41,368 nt of DNA from CAYJEO01 sp964369355 (GCA_964369355.1 CAYJEO010000008.1:1-41368), one strand, 5' to 3'; shown: positions 23,544-33,000, numbered from the stretch's first letter. Program-made: numbers and translations. The notes: a model not told the origin generated them from the sequence alone.

Positions 23544-24148
23544 TTATACTCTTTTATATATTGTTTATTTTTTTCTCTTACTATTTCACTGCAACTATTA
23601 TTTTGTAAAACTAATAATTCTTTTTTCTTTTGTTTTAAATTATTAATTGTTTCTCTTATCTTATTTTCTTTTTTATGCTTTATTTTAAACTCATTTATAT
23701 CTATACTTTTTAATTTGTCATAAGTATATGCATGAATTGGTAAATCCCAATTTTTTAAAGTTGCATAGTTTTCTATTATATTAGCATAATTTTTACATTT
23801 GTTATAAAATTTTTCATCTTCTTTTTTTGTATGTTCAAATGTCCATATCATAGCTAAAGTACCTGATGCACCTACTATTGAAGGTAATATAAAAGAAGAC
23901 ATTGAAGGATCTAATGAATATAAAATTGGTATTGTAATTACTGTTGGTAATAATACTCCATATTTCACTAATTTATAAAATTCTTCTTTATATAAGTTTA
24001 ATTTTGCTTCATTATTATAAAGACGTCTATAAGAAGATATACTTGAATTAAGTAGTGCATATATATCTTCTATATTATTTTGATCTAATATAATATTTTT
24101 TTCTTTTTCTTTTTTTTGTGAATCTTCCACAACATATTTTATCTGCAT
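23534..24148 (-). CDS. Hypothetical protein with a central membrane hairpin
   Basis: Not recognised. 204 residues: charged N-terminal third, two hydrophobic stretches in the middle (about 70-87, YGVLLPTVITIPILYSL, and 91-108, FILPSIVGASGTLAMIW), then a Lys/Glu/Asn-rich helical C-terminus with likely coiled coil (about 160-204). No enzyme motif. ATG 24148 follows AAGGAG and lies 23 bases after the DHH phosphoesterase stop, with no terminator between, so the two are probably co-transcribed. Confidence 0.75.
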   Translation of the reverse strand: MQIKYVVEDSQKKEKEKNIILDQNNIEDIYALLNSSISSYRRLYNNEAKLNLYKEEFYKLVKYGVLLPTVITIPILYSLDPSMSSFILPSIVGASGTLAMIWTFEHTKKEDEKFYNKCKNYANIIENYATLKNWDLPIHAYTYDKLKSIDINEFKIKHKKENKIRETINNLKQKKKELLVLQNNSCSEIVREKNKQYIKEYNKK

Positions 24149-24171
24149 TTTAAATCTGTACTCCTTAAATG

Positions 24172-25140
24172 TTAATCTAATTTTGCTTTATATTCTTTAC
24201 AAGCATCATCTAATTTATCTATTAATAAATCTACTTCATCAAAGTCTTTTAAACGACATCCTGAAGCATATATATGTCCTCCACCATTAAATAAAGATGC
24301 TATTTCATTGATAATAGGTCCTCTTGATCTAATAGATCCCCTAACTAAATTAGTGTTCTTATCATAAGAAAATACTACCCATGAATAAATTTCATTGATA
24401 TAGTTAAAGTTATTTACCATGTTACCTGCTGCTGCTGGGTCTACATCGTATTTTTTTAATATTTCTTCTGTTAATTTAATATAAGCTAAACCGTTTTCAG
24501 TCACGGTCATATGAGTTTCAATATATCCTTGAAATCTAACTTCTTTTAAACTTCTTAAATATAGTGCTTCATATAAACTTGTGAAATCTAAATCAGTTTC
24601 TCTAATTAGTCTTGACACTAAATCAAAAGTTTTAGGTGTCGTATAATAAAATAAAAATCTATTTGTATCTGCAACTAAACCTATATATAATTTTTTAGCA
24701 GCATCTTTTGTTAATTTTAATTTAGTATTAAAAATTAATTCCATTACCATTTGTGATGCTGAAGATGCTAATTCGTCTATCCATTCTAATTTACAACTTT
24801 GCTCAATAAAAGGATGATGATCTATTTTAATTGAATCTTCAAATCTAGTTACATCTACTCCATCTACTCTTTTAATATCTGGTGTATCACATACGATTAA
24901 TAATGAATTTTCATACATTGATTCATCAAATTTATCTAGTAGTCCTAAATATTTGAATTTATTAGCAGGAGTTCCTACTACATATACTTTTTTATTTGGA
25001 AATGTATTTAAAATAACATCTCCTAATCCTAAAGTTGAACCTAAAGCATCAGGGTCTGCTCCTATATGTCTTGCTATAACGATAGTATCGTATTTTTTAA
25101 TTTTGTTATATATTTTTTTATAAATACTGTTTTTAAACAT
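24172..25140 (-). CDS. DHH/DHHA1 phosphoesterase, NrnA-like
   Basis: 322 residues. DHH domain: ARHIGADPDALGSTLGLG (the D-x-D metal loop), LIVCDTPDIKRVDG, KIDHHPFIEQ (the DHH motif) and LYIGLVADTNRF; DHHA1 domain ends with FNGGGHIYASGCRL. The family (NrnA/MgpA) degrades nano-RNA and dephosphorylates pAp, or hydrolyses cyclic-di-AMP products; which applies here is open. A -10 with TGGTATAAT stands about 20 bases ahead; the ribosome site is weak. Followed by an unknown membrane-hairpin gene in the same transcript. Confidence 0.92.
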   Translation of the reverse strand: MFKNSIYKKIYNKIKKYDTIVIARHIGADPDALGSTLGLGDVILNTFPNKKVYVVGTPANKFKYLGLLDKFDESMYENSLLIVCDTPDIKRVDGVDVTRFEDSIKIDHHPFIEQSCKLEWIDELASSASQMVMELIFNTKLKLTKDAAKKLYIGLVADTNRFLFYYTTPKTFDLVSRLIRETDLDFTSLYEALYLRSLKEVRFQGYIETHMTVTENGLAYIKLTEEILKKYDVDPAAAGNMVNNFNYINEIYSWVVFSYDKNTNLVRGSIRSRGPIINEIASLFNGGGHIYASGCRLKDFDEVDLLIDKLDDACKEYKAKLD

Positions 25141-25178
25141 TGTATCACACTTTCTACTACTTGATTATACCACAAAAC

Positions 25179-25206
25179 AAAAAAAAAGAAACGAATAATC
25201 GTCTCT
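25179..25206 (-). terminator. Intrinsic terminator of the dusB-RDD-lysS-ackA operon
   Basis: Minus strand AGAGACG, loop of 6, CGTTTCT (one G-T), then a T run. Overlaps the stop of ackA. Confidence 0.75.
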
Positions 25207-26402
25207 TATTTTGTAAAGTTAAATGCGTCTCTTGCAATAACAACTTCTTCATCAGTTGGAACTACATAAACAGCTACTTTAGATTCTTTAGTTGTAATAA
25301 TTCCTTCTTTATTTGGTAAGTATGAAGCTATTGAATTATTAACTTCTTTATCTAAGTAAATACCTAAACATTCTAATTTAGTAATAACTTCTTCTCTAAA
25401 TGTTCTTGCGTTTTCACCAGTACCTGCAGTCATAACGATTGCATCTACATTACCATTTAATTCAACAAAGTATTGTGCAATGTATTTAACAATTCTATCA
25501 ACATAAATGTTATTAGCTAAAGTACATAATTCATCACCTGAATTAACTCCAGCTTCAATATCTCTGTGATCTGAATATCTTTCACTAATACCAGCTAAAC
25601 CTGATTTTTTATTTAAAATTGAATCAATTTCTTTTGGTGACATACCAGTTTTTTCCATAACATGGAAAATTGTTGCATAGTCAACATCTCCACAACGAGT
25701 ACCCATTGTAATACCAGCATTAGGACCAAATCCCATAGTAGTATCAACACTTTCACCATTTCTTACACATGATAATGATCCACCTGAACCAATATGTGCA
25801 ATGATTAAGTTAACATCTTTTTTACCTAATGTTTCTTGCATAGTGTTTGTGATATATTTATGACTTGTCCCATGGAAACCATATTTTCTTACTTTATAGT
25901 CTTTATACCAAGCATATGGTAGTGAATACATAAAGTTTACTTCTGGCATTGTTTGATGGAATGCTGTATCAAATACTGCTACGTGTGTTGCTTCTGGAAT
26001 AGCAGCTTGCATTGCTTTAATTCCTGTTAAGTTGGCAGGGTTATGAAGTGGTGCTAAAGATGATAATTCATCGATTGTATTAACAACATCTTCAGTAATT
26101 ACTGCTGATTGTGCGTATTTATCTCCACCGTGTACAACTCTGTGTCCTACACCTTTGATTTCAGATAAATCTGTAACTATTTTATTTTCAATTAACTCTT
26201 GAATTAATAATTCAACTGCTTCTGCATGAGTTTTTGTAAATACTTCTTTTTTAATTTTTTCTCCATTTACTTTGATTGTGTAGAAACTATCTTCTAATCC
26301 AATTTTTTCAAAATACCCTGAAATTAAAACTTCTTCTTGTGGCATTTCGTATGCTTGGAATTTTAAAGATGAGCTTCCTGCGTTTACTGATAATATTTTC
26401 AT
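25206..26402 (-). CDS. ackA: Acetate kinase
   Basis: Makes ATP from acetyl phosphate and ADP, the last step of fermentative acetate formation. 398 residues, family length. MKILSVNAGSSSLKFQ (first phosphate loop), GHRVVHGGDKY, VAVFDTAFHQTMP, KYGFHGTSHKYI, HIGSGGSLSC and FTAGTGENARTFRE-like TAGTGENARTF are all present, with the catalytic Arg, Asp and His in place. It follows lysS by 16 bases and is probably in the same transcript. No pta gene is in the window. Codon use resembles highly expressed genes such as rpsT. Confidence 0.98.
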   Translation of the reverse strand: MKILSVNAGSSSLKFQAYEMPQEEVLISGYFEKIGLEDSFYTIKVNGEKIKKEVFTKTHAEAVELLIQELIENKIVTDLSEIKGVGHRVVHGGDKYAQSAVITEDVVNTIDELSSLAPLHNPANLTGIKAMQAAIPEATHVAVFDTAFHQTMPEVNFMYSLPYAWYKDYKVRKYGFHGTSHKYITNTMQETLGKKDVNLIIAHIGSGGSLSCVRNGESVDTTMGFGPNAGITMGTRCGDVDYATIFHVMEKTGMSPKEIDSILNKKSGLAGISERYSDHRDIEAGVNSGDELCTLANNIYVDRIVKYIAQYFVELNGNVDAIVMTAGTGENARTFREEVITKLECLGIYLDKEVNNSIASYLPNKEGIITTKESKVAVYVVPTDEEVVIARDAFNFTK

Positions 26403-26418
26403 TTATTTTCCTTCTTTC

Positions 26419-27903
26419 TTAATTTTTATTTTTCATATGTGGGAATAAAACAACTTCTCTTATTGTTTCAACGTTACATAACATCATTATTAATCTGTCA
26501 ATACCAATTCCCATACCACCTGCTGGAGGCATTCCGTATTCTAAGGCTTCAACGAAGTCCATATCTAAATCATTAGCTTCATCGTTTCCTAATTCACGTT
26601 CTTTTAATTGGTTTTCAAATCTTTCTAATTGGTCAATTGGATCATTTAGTTCTGTAAAGGCATTAGCATATTCAGTTCCCATTATAAATAATTCAAAACG
26701 ATCTGTAAATCTTTCATCTTTTGATTTTTTTGCAAGTGGTGAAATTTCTACTGGATGACCATATACAAATGTTGGTTGTACAATAGTTTCTTCTACGAAT
26801 TTTTCATAAAATGCATTTACTATATGTCCAAATAAATAATGTTGTTCAATTTCAACATTATGTTCTTTAGCTATTTGTTTAGCTTCTTCTAAAGTCATTT
26901 CTTTAAAGAAATCAACTCCTGTTATTTCTTTAATACCATCTACCATATGTAATCTTTTAAATGTATTAGGCGCTAAATTAATTTTTTCACCTTTCCAGTC
27001 AATTACATAATCTCCTGTTATTTCTTTTGCTAATGTAGAAAGTAACCCTTCAGCAATATCCATCATACCTTCCATATCACTATATGCTTTATATAATTCT
27101 ATAGTAGTAAATTCTGGATTATGAGTTCTGTCTACACCTTCATTTCTGAATAATCTACCAATTTCATAAACAGCATCCATTCCCCCTACTAATAATCTTT
27201 TTAAAGGTAATTCTGTTGCTATTCTTAAATAAAACGGCATATCTAAAGTGTTATGATGTGTAATAAATGGTCTTGCTGATGCTCCACCTAATATAGGACT
27301 TAATATAGGAGTTTCTACTTCAACATATCCACGACTATCTAAATAATTTTGAATTGTACGTATAATTTTAGGTCTTGTGAAAGCTATTTTTCTTGCTTCT
27401 TCATTAACTATTAAATCTACATATCTTCTTCTGTATCTTTCTTCAACATCACTTAATCCATGATATTTTTCTGGTAATGGACGTAGTGATTTAACTAAGT
27501 GCATATATTCAGTTGCTTTTATAGTTAATTCTCCCATATCAGTTTTCATAGCAAATCCTTTTATACCTACGATATCTCCTAAATCTGCTTTTGAAAAAAT
27601 CTCATAAGCTTCATCACCTATTAAATCTTTTCTTACATAGATTTGAATTTGTCCTTCTTTATCTTGAATATGCATAAATCCAGCTTTACCTTTACCACGT
27701 TTTGTCATTATACGACCTGCTATTGTAAATGTTGGTAATTCCATATCATGTAATTGTTCTTTTGTATAACCTTCATATAGTTCATTTAAACTTTTTGAAT
27801 TTGCTGTTATATCTATTTTAGATCCAAAAGGATCTATTCCTAAAGATTGTAATTCTTTAGCTTTTTCTCTTCTTACTAATTCTTGTTCAGAAAATTCTCT
27901 CAT
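26419..27903 (-). CDS. lysS: Lysyl-tRNA synthetase, class II
   Basis: 494 residues, class IIb. N-terminal OB anticodon-binding domain (about 50-160, TIAGRIMTKRGKGKAGFMHI), then motif 1 (YVEVETPIL), motif 2 (YEIGRLFRNEGVDRTHNPEF) and motif 3 (GMGIGIDRLIMML). Its ATG overlaps the TGA of the RDD gene by four bases. dusB next to lysS is a common Firmicutes arrangement, here with an RDD gene inserted between. No T-box leader is seen because the gene is internal to the operon. Confidence 0.98.
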   Translation of the reverse strand: MREFSEQELVRREKAKELQSLGIDPFGSKIDITANSKSLNELYEGYTKEQLHDMELPTFTIAGRIMTKRGKGKAGFMHIQDKEGQIQIYVRKDLIGDEAYEIFSKADLGDIVGIKGFAMKTDMGELTIKATEYMHLVKSLRPLPEKYHGLSDVEERYRRRYVDLIVNEEARKIAFTRPKIIRTIQNYLDSRGYVEVETPILSPILGGASARPFITHHNTLDMPFYLRIATELPLKRLLVGGMDAVYEIGRLFRNEGVDRTHNPEFTTIELYKAYSDMEGMMDIAEGLLSTLAKEITGDYVIDWKGEKINLAPNTFKRLHMVDGIKEITGVDFFKEMTLEEAKQIAKEHNVEIEQHYLFGHIVNAFYEKFVEETIVQPTFVYGHPVEISPLAKKSKDERFTDRFELFIMGTEYANAFTELNDPIDQLERFENQLKERELGNDEANDLDMDFVEALEYGMPPAGGMGIGIDRLIMMLCNVETIREVVLFPHMKNKN

Positions 27904-28478
27904 TTTTTCACCTCTACTATTTTTGTTTGACTTATTACTTCATGTAATGCCAATTCATCTCTTTTATATAATAACACAAAAAGGGTTTTAATTACTAGAA
28001 AAACTTGGATAATTGCTAAAATTGATATCATTGTAAAATAAATAGTATCTGGTACTATAAATAAAAGTGATAATGATATTAAAATAAAGGCTAAACCATC
28101 TATTATAAAACTTCTAAATAATAAATCTGAAAGTTTTAATAATTCTTCTTTATGACTTTCTATTTTTAGTTTTAAATAATATTTCCCTATAGTTTGTCCA
28201 TCAAAAAAATATGGCATCATTACAAAGTATCCGAATATATAAAATGCTAATATTATATAAATTGGAACTTGAATAGTATGAATATCATAAATAATTATTG
28301 AATATTGATTAAAATATTCTGAAAAACTTATTTCATTATTCATCATTAATTCGTTTAATGTGTTTAATTCTATATTTAAAATTTCTATATTATTATCAAA
28401 AAATAAAGATACAATACTTATAAAAATTAACATAATTAAAATATCTATTATGTAAGCTAATATTCTTTTTTTAGTCAT
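27900..28478 (-). CDS. RDD family membrane protein
   Basis: 192 residues with four hydrophobic segments. The N-terminus MTKKRILAYIIDILIMLI (R..A..ID pattern) and the segment FDGQTIGKYYLKLKIES are the RDD-domain signature; the second conserved Asp is in the later LFRSFIIDGL helix. Function of RDD proteins is mostly unknown (some are Na+/H+ antiporters or lipid-associated). It overlaps dusB by 8 bases at its start and lysS by 4 at its end, so translation is coupled with both. Confidence 0.85.
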   Translation of the reverse strand: MTKKRILAYIIDILIMLIFISIVSLFFDNNIEILNIELNTLNELMMNNEISFSEYFNQYSIIIYDIHTIQVPIYIILAFYIFGYFVMMPYFFDGQTIGKYYLKLKIESHKEELLKLSDLLFRSFIIDGLAFILISLSLLFIVPDTIYFTMISILAIIQVFLVIKTLFVLLYKRDELALHEVISQTKIVEVKK

Positions 28479-29448
28479 TATTATCTCCCCTGTAATCTTC
28501 TATTACTTTTATAAACTCTTCAATTGTTTTAGTTTTAAATACTTTTTGTTTTATTTCTGTAGATTTATTTAATCCTTTTAAATACCAAGCAGTATGGGTA
28601 CGCATTTCTAATAGTGCTACTTTTTTATCTTTTATTTCTAATAAATAATTTAGATGTTTTAAAATCATATCTAATTTTTCATCTTTTGAAATTTCTTTAG
28701 GGATTATACCTTCTTCTAAATATTCAACACATTCTTTAAATATCCATGGGTTACCTAAGCAAGCTCTTCCTATCATAACAGCGTCACAACCAGTTTGTTT
28801 TAGCATTTCTTCTGCTTTTAAATAACTAGTTACATCTCCATTACCTATTACTGGTATAGATACATTTTCTTTTACTTGTTTAATAATATCCCAATCAGCT
28901 TTGCCCGAATATCCTTGTGCTCTAGTTCTACCGTGCACTGTAATTGCTTTAGCTCCTGCCTCTTCTACTATTTTAGCGATTTCAACTGCATTAATAGAAT
29001 TAGCATCCCATCCACTTCTAATTTTTACAGTTACTGGAATTGGTACCGCATTAACTACTGCTTCTACTATTTCTTTTACTTTTAAAGGATTTTTAAGAAG
29101 TGCTGATCCTGCTTGTGATTTAACTGCTACTTTTGGTACTGGACAGCCCATATTTATATCAATTATATCTGGGTTCATTACTTCATATATTTTTTTAGCT
29201 GCTATTACAAAAGAATCGACATCCGAACCAAATATTTGTTGTGATATAGGTCTTTCTATATCGGTCATATATAACATATCTAAAGTTTTTTTATTATCAT
29301 ACGTAACTGCTTTATCAGACACCATTTCACTTACAATTAAACCACATTTTAATTCTTTTGCTATTCTTCTAAAAGCACTGTTACAAACACCTGCCATTGG
29401 AGCTAACACTACTTTATTTTCTATTTCTACATTTCCTATTTTAAACAT
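28471..29448 (-). CDS. dusB: tRNA-dihydrouridine synthase B
   Basis: FMN enzyme reducing uridine to dihydrouridine in the tRNA D-loop (U17 for DusB-type). 325 residues: TIM barrel start VVLAPMAGVCNSAFRRIAKE, FMN-binding and catalytic segment DINMGCPVPKVAVKSQAGSA with the catalytic Cys, VTVKIRSGWD, ITVHGRTRAQGYSG and IGNGDV, GRACLGNPWIF, then a C-terminal helical domain. First gene of dusB-RDD-lysS-ackA. ATG 29448 after AGGTGAT; promoter at 29475-29503. Confidence 0.96.
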   Translation of the reverse strand: MFKIGNVEIENKVVLAPMAGVCNSAFRRIAKELKCGLIVSEMVSDKAVTYDNKKTLDMLYMTDIERPISQQIFGSDVDSFVIAAKKIYEVMNPDIIDINMGCPVPKVAVKSQAGSALLKNPLKVKEIVEAVVNAVPIPVTVKIRSGWDANSINAVEIAKIVEEAGAKAITVHGRTRAQGYSGKADWDIIKQVKENVSIPVIGNGDVTSYLKAEEMLKQTGCDAVMIGRACLGNPWIFKECVEYLEEGIIPKEISKDEKLDMILKHLNYLLEIKDKKVALLEMRTHTAWYLKGLNKSTEIKQKVFKTKTIEEFIKVIEDYRGDNND

Positions 29449-29474
29449 TAAATCACCTGTTTTTTTCTTTTATA

Positions 29475-29503
29475 ATTATAATATAATATCTAGTTTTTTT
29501 CAA
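29475..29503 (-). promoter_or_regulatory. Sigma-A promoter of dusB-RDD-lysS-ackA
   Basis: Minus strand TTGAAA (29503-29498), 17-base spacer, TATAAT (29480-29475). Start codon at 29448. Confidence 0.75.
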
Positions 29504-29554
29504 TTGCTAATTTAGAATATATTATAGTTTATTCATTTTGCATTTTCTTTGATG

Positions 29555-29584
29555 TTTACTTTTTTTGTCGAAATATGATATATT
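29555..29584 (+). promoter_or_regulatory. Promoter of the five-repeat pilin-like gene
   Basis: TTTACT (29555-29560), 18-base spacer, extended -10 TGATATATT (TATATT 29579-29584). The promoter, 45-base leader and first codons are nearly identical to those at 31675-31815. Confidence 0.7.
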
Positions 29585-29635
29585 AAATATAACAATATAC
29601 TAGTACACCTTTTGATATGTAGAAAGGATAAAACG

Positions 29636-31633
29636 ATGAAAAAATATCTAAATAATTTAAAGAAAAAATTAAAATTGAAAGGATTTACATTAATTGAGTT
29701 ATTAGCAGTATTAGTAATTCTAGTTATTATTATGGCTATTACTACACCTATTATTTTAGGAGTTATAGATGATGCTAGAAAAAGCGCTGATAAAACAACT
29801 ATGGAACAAATAGTTGATTCAGCTGACTTATATTATGCCGGTTCATTTTTAGATGTAGAACCAACAAAATTTGATGGATTAACTAACCTGTATGAAAATC
29901 TAGATTTAAGTGGTGAAAAACCGGTTGAAGCTTTAGTATATATAAAAGAAAACGGGGATGTATATTTTGAAGCTGAAAAAGATGGTATCTGTTATACAAA
30001 AACTTATGAATCCGATATAGTAATAGTTTCAGAAAGAGACGATTGTATGGAAAATGTATACAATGACCCTACTGAATATACTATAACAATAAACAACACT
30101 ATTGGTGGACAACTAGTAAGTAATGTTATTACTGCTACCCACGGAACTAAAATAACGTTAACACCAACTGCTGATTTAAATTTTCATTTATCAACTATTA
30201 CTTATAATGGTAATTATGTTGAAAATAATGAATTTATTATGCCAAGAGAAAATATTATAATAACTCCGATTTGGAACAAAGATTTATTTGATATTACTAT
30301 AGTACCTTCTGCAAATGGAACGCTATCAGTTACTAATACTGAAGTTGCTTTCGGTGATACTGTTAATTTAGTTGCTACTCCAGATGAAAACTATAGATTA
30401 GATAAAATTTATGTGGATGGAAATGTACTTTCTGGAACATCTTTTGTTATGCCATCATCACATGTTTCTATTACTGCGACTTTCACAAAAATCACATATC
30501 CTATTACTATAACTAATTCTGCAGGTGGAACAATATCTTCTAATTTTGTAGCTGCAGCATATGGTGATTCTATAACTGTTTATAATACACCAGATTCTCA
30601 ATATAGACTAACCGGTATATATTTAAACGGTGTTAAAATTAGTGGTTCATCTTTTGTTATGCCGAACAGCGCTGCCACTATAACAGCAACTTGGGAAAAA
30701 ATAACATATGCAATTAATGTAACAAATTCACTAGGTGGTACATTAACTGTCAATAAAACTAATGCATCTTATAACGAAGCAGTTACTGTTACTGCCACAC
30801 CATCAGCATATTATAAGTTATCTGGAATATATGTTAATGGGGTAAAAATAAGTGGCAATACATTTACTATGCCAGCAAACATTACTTCTGTTACTGCAAT
30901 TTGGGAAAAAATAACATATGCAATTAATGTAACAAATTCACTAGGCGGAACATTAAACGTTAATAAAACTAGCGCATCATATAATGAAGTTATTACTGTT
31001 ACTGCCATACCAATATCTAATTATATGTTATCGGGCATTTATGTTAATGGTATAAAAATAAGTGGTAACACATTTACTATGCCTGCAAACATTACTTCTG
31101 TAACTGCTACTTGGCAAAGAAACAATGATAGTGTAATTACTGGTGGAGCTATGGGTGGTTCCTTTGCTCAAGGATTTGGCTCTGCATATGTCGTTGTTAA
31201 TAACGCAGGTTATTATGTTGCAAACTACGGGGCTACTGGAATTGATGTTAACTCATCATCTGGTTATGGAAACACATATCACATTTCAGGTCAACGTGAT
31301 ACTATTGCTAAAATTGACTTCAGTAATGTAAAATATATTGAATACACACTTAATGTGACTAGATCTTGTTCTTATCAATGTTCAAGTGACATAGCTTTAA
31401 AAATCGGAAGTAATGTAATTCCAGGAACATTAGTTTCTGAAGGCTTCCATTCTGAAAGTATTAAAAATTTTACAATTACAAAAAAGGTAGATATTACAAG
31501 TTTAGGAGCTGTTTTAAATACACCTCAGACTTTTGGAATATATGGTAAATATAGCCATCATGCTCCTTGGGCTAACTGGTATGGTGGTAATATTGTAATA
31601 AACCTTACATCATTAACTCTTTACTATAATTAA
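29636..31633 (+). CDS. Pilin-like surface protein with five InlB-type repeats
   Basis: 665 residues from ATG 29636 (AAAGGA seven bases upstream; a TTG at 29612 is in frame but upstream of the ribosome site). Order: basic leader and prepilin signal KGFTLIELLAVLVI; head module with GICYTK and DDC 18 residues later; five beta repeats of exactly 70 residues (30077-31126), each with GG(T/Q), a YNG or VNG turn and (F)xMP near the end, like the divergent InlB B-repeat/Flg_new group; C-terminal domain (31127-31630) with an SCSYQCS cysteine pair and many Tyr/Trp (HHAPWANWYGG). A prepilin peptidase should cut before Phe of GFTLIE. The whole looks like a pilus-tip or surface adhesin. Own promoter and terminator; the next gene is a shorter paralogue. 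Confidence 0.85.
   Translation: MKKYLNNLKKKLKLKGFTLIELLAVLVILVIIMAITTPIILGVIDDARKSADKTTMEQIVDSADLYYAGSFLDVEPTKFDGLTNLYENLDLSGEKPVEALVYIKENGDVYFEAEKDGICYTKTYESDIVIVSERDDCMENVYNDPTEYTITINNTIGGQLVSNVITATHGTKITLTPTADLNFHLSTITYNGNYVENNEFIMPRENIIITPIWNKDLFDITIVPSANGTLSVTNTEVAFGDTVNLVATPDENYRLDKIYVDGNVLSGTSFVMPSSHVSITATFTKITYPITITNSAGGTISSNFVAAAYGDSITVYNTPDSQYRLTGIYLNGVKISGSSFVMPNSAATITATWEKITYAINVTNSLGGTLTVNKTNASYNEAVTVTATPSAYYKLSGIYVNGVKISGNTFTMPANITSVTAIWEKITYAINVTNSLGGTLNVNKTSASYNEVITVTAIPISNYMLSGIYVNGIKISGNTFTMPANITSVTATWQRNNDSVITGGAMGGSFAQGFGSAYVVVNNAGYYVANYGATGIDVNSSSGYGNTYHISGQRDTIAKIDFSNVKYIEYTLNVTRSCSYQCSSDIALKIGSNVIPGTLVSEGFHSESIKNFTITKKVDITSLGAVLNTPQTFGIYGKYSHHAPWANWYGGNIVINLTSLTLYYN
30077..31126 (+). 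repeat. Five 210-bp coding repeats (70 residues each)
   Basis: Units begin at 30077, 30287, 30497, 30707 and 30917, spacing exactly 210. Units 4 and 5 are still very alike in DNA, with long identical runs at both ends, so they arose recently; units 1-3 have diverged. The single repeat of the neighbouring gene (32201-32410) is most like unit 1. Confidence 0.9.
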
Positions 31634-31661
31634 AAATACGAAAATACTTCGTATTTTTTTT
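31633..31661 (+). terminator. Intrinsic terminator of the five-repeat pilin gene
   Basis: AAAATACGAA (31633-31642), loop of 5, TTCGTATTTT (31648-31657), then T residues. Confidence 0.85.
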
Positions 31662-31674
31662 GTTTACTACAGTG

Positions 31675-31704
31675 TTTACTTTTTTTGTCAAAATATGGTA
31701 TATT
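31675..31704 (+). promoter_or_regulatory. Promoter of the one-repeat pilin-like gene
   Basis: TTTACT (31675-31680), 18-base spacer, extended -10 TGGTATATT (TATATT 31699-31704), a near copy of the promoter at 29555. Confidence 0.7.
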
Positions 31705-31756
31705 AAATATAACAATATACTAGTACACCTTTTGATAATGTAGAAAGGATAGAAAA

Positions 31757-32935
31757 ATGAAAAAATATTTAAATAATTTAAAGAAAAAATTAAAATTGAA
31801 AGGATTTACATTAATTGAGTTATTAGCAGTATTAGTAATTCTTGTTATTATTATGGCAATAGCAACTCCTATAATTTTAGGTATAATAGAGGATTCTAGA
31901 AGAAGTGCTGATAAAATAACAATGGAACAAATTGTTGATTCAGCCGATTTTCTTTATTCTGCATCCTTCCTTGATGGAGAACTTACCTCAAAATTTGACG
32001 GAATAACTAATGTATATGACGATTTAATTTTTAGTGGAACTGAACCAGACAGAGCAGAAGTTTATATAAAACCTAATGGACAAATTTACTTTGAAGCTGA
32101 AAAAGATGGTATTTGCTATACTAAAACATATGATTCTGATGAAATAATAGTTTCTGAAAGAGATGATTGTTTAGAAAATGTTTATAACGATCCAACTGAA
32201 TATACTATTACTATATCAGAACCAGTAGGCGGTACATTAATGTCTAATGTTTTAACTGCCACTCATGGAACTAAAATTTTATTAGACATTGTTGCTGATA
32301 GCAACTATGATTTAGCAAAGATTACTTATAATGGAATAGAAATTTCAAACAATTCATTTATAATGCCAAATTATGATATAACTATAGATGCAACATTTAA
32401 AAGAAACGATGAATGGTTAATCATCGAAAACAGCCAATTTTCAGACGATTTTGCTGGATTTGAAAATGCTAAATTTCAAACTTATTCAAGTACAGGTTAC
32501 ACTCCAAGTAATAATGGCACTACTGGTATGAATTTCGGTGCTTCTGGTGGATATGGTAATACATATAACGGAAACTCTATCAGAACTACTATAGATACGA
32601 TTGATTTTAGCGAAGTTCAATCGATAGAGTATAAACTAGTTATCGAAAGGACTTGTGCCAACGCGTGCCAAGATGATTTCTATTTAAAAATAGGAAACAC
32701 TAAGGTTCCTATTGCATCATCAGTAAGTCATCATTATCCTTGGGACTACACAGTATATAACGGGGAAACATTCACAATTACAGAAAATGCCGATATAACT
32801 AATCTCAACATTGATTTTGCACAACCTCAAACTTTAAGCATTTATGGTTATTATCAACACTATGCACCTTGGAATAACTGGTATGGCGGAGAAATTTCTG
32901 TTACTTTAGAATATTTAAAACTACATTATAAATAA
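31757..32935 (+). CDS. Pilin-like surface protein with one InlB-type repeat
   Basis: 392 residues, paralogue of the upstream gene. Same leader and prepilin signal (KGFTLIELLAVLVI), same head module (GICYTK and DDC), one 70-residue repeat (32201-32410) instead of five, and the same C-terminal domain with TCANACQ in place of SCSYQCS and a YAPWNNWYGG motif. The first 60 or so codons and the promoter are almost identical to the upstream gene, while the C-terminal domains have clearly diverged. A difference in repeat number would set how far the C-terminal domain stands from the cell or pilus. Own terminator; convergent with gpmI. Confidence 0.85.
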   Translation: MKKYLNNLKKKLKLKGFTLIELLAVLVILVIIMAIATPIILGIIEDSRRSADKITMEQIVDSADFLYSASFLDGELTSKFDGITNVYDDLIFSGTEPDRAEVYIKPNGQIYFEAEKDGICYTKTYDSDEIIVSERDDCLENVYNDPTEYTITISEPVGGTLMSNVLTATHGTKILLDIVADSNYDLAKITYNGIEISNNSFIMPNYDITIDATFKRNDEWLIIENSQFSDDFAGFENAKFQTYSSTGYTPSNNGTTGMNFGASGGYGNTYNGNSIRTTIDTIDFSEVQSIEYKLVIERTCANACQDDFYLKIGNTKVPIASSVSHHYPWDYTVYNGETFTITENADITNLNIDFAQPQTLSIYGYYQHYAPWNNWYGGEISVTLEYLKLHYK

Positions 32936-32938
32936 AAT

Positions 32939-32965
32939 TAAAATACGATTATTCGTATTTTTTTA
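32939..32965 (+). terminator. Intrinsic terminator of the one-repeat pilin gene
   Basis: AAATACG (32941-32947), loop of 6, CGTATTT (32954-32960), T residues after. Confidence 0.8.
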
Positions 32966-32966
32966 T

Positions 32967-33000
32967 ATAAAAAAAGATAGTTATTTTATTAAACTATCTT
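32967..33000 (-). terminator. Intrinsic terminator of gpmI
   Basis: Minus strand AAGATAGTT (33000-32992), loop of 9, AACTATCTT (32982-32974), T run to 32969. Overlaps the gpmI stop. Confidence 0.85.

Noticed and set aside
28901..29515. A 204-codon open frame on the plus strand opposite dusB
   Set aside because: dusB on the minus strand is unmistakable; the frame is open only because of codon composition and has no ribosome site.
29612..29635. Upstream TTG start giving an eight-residue extension of the first tandem pilin
   Set aside because: The AAAGGA site lies downstream of the TTG, and the paralogue begins at the equivalent of ATG 29636.
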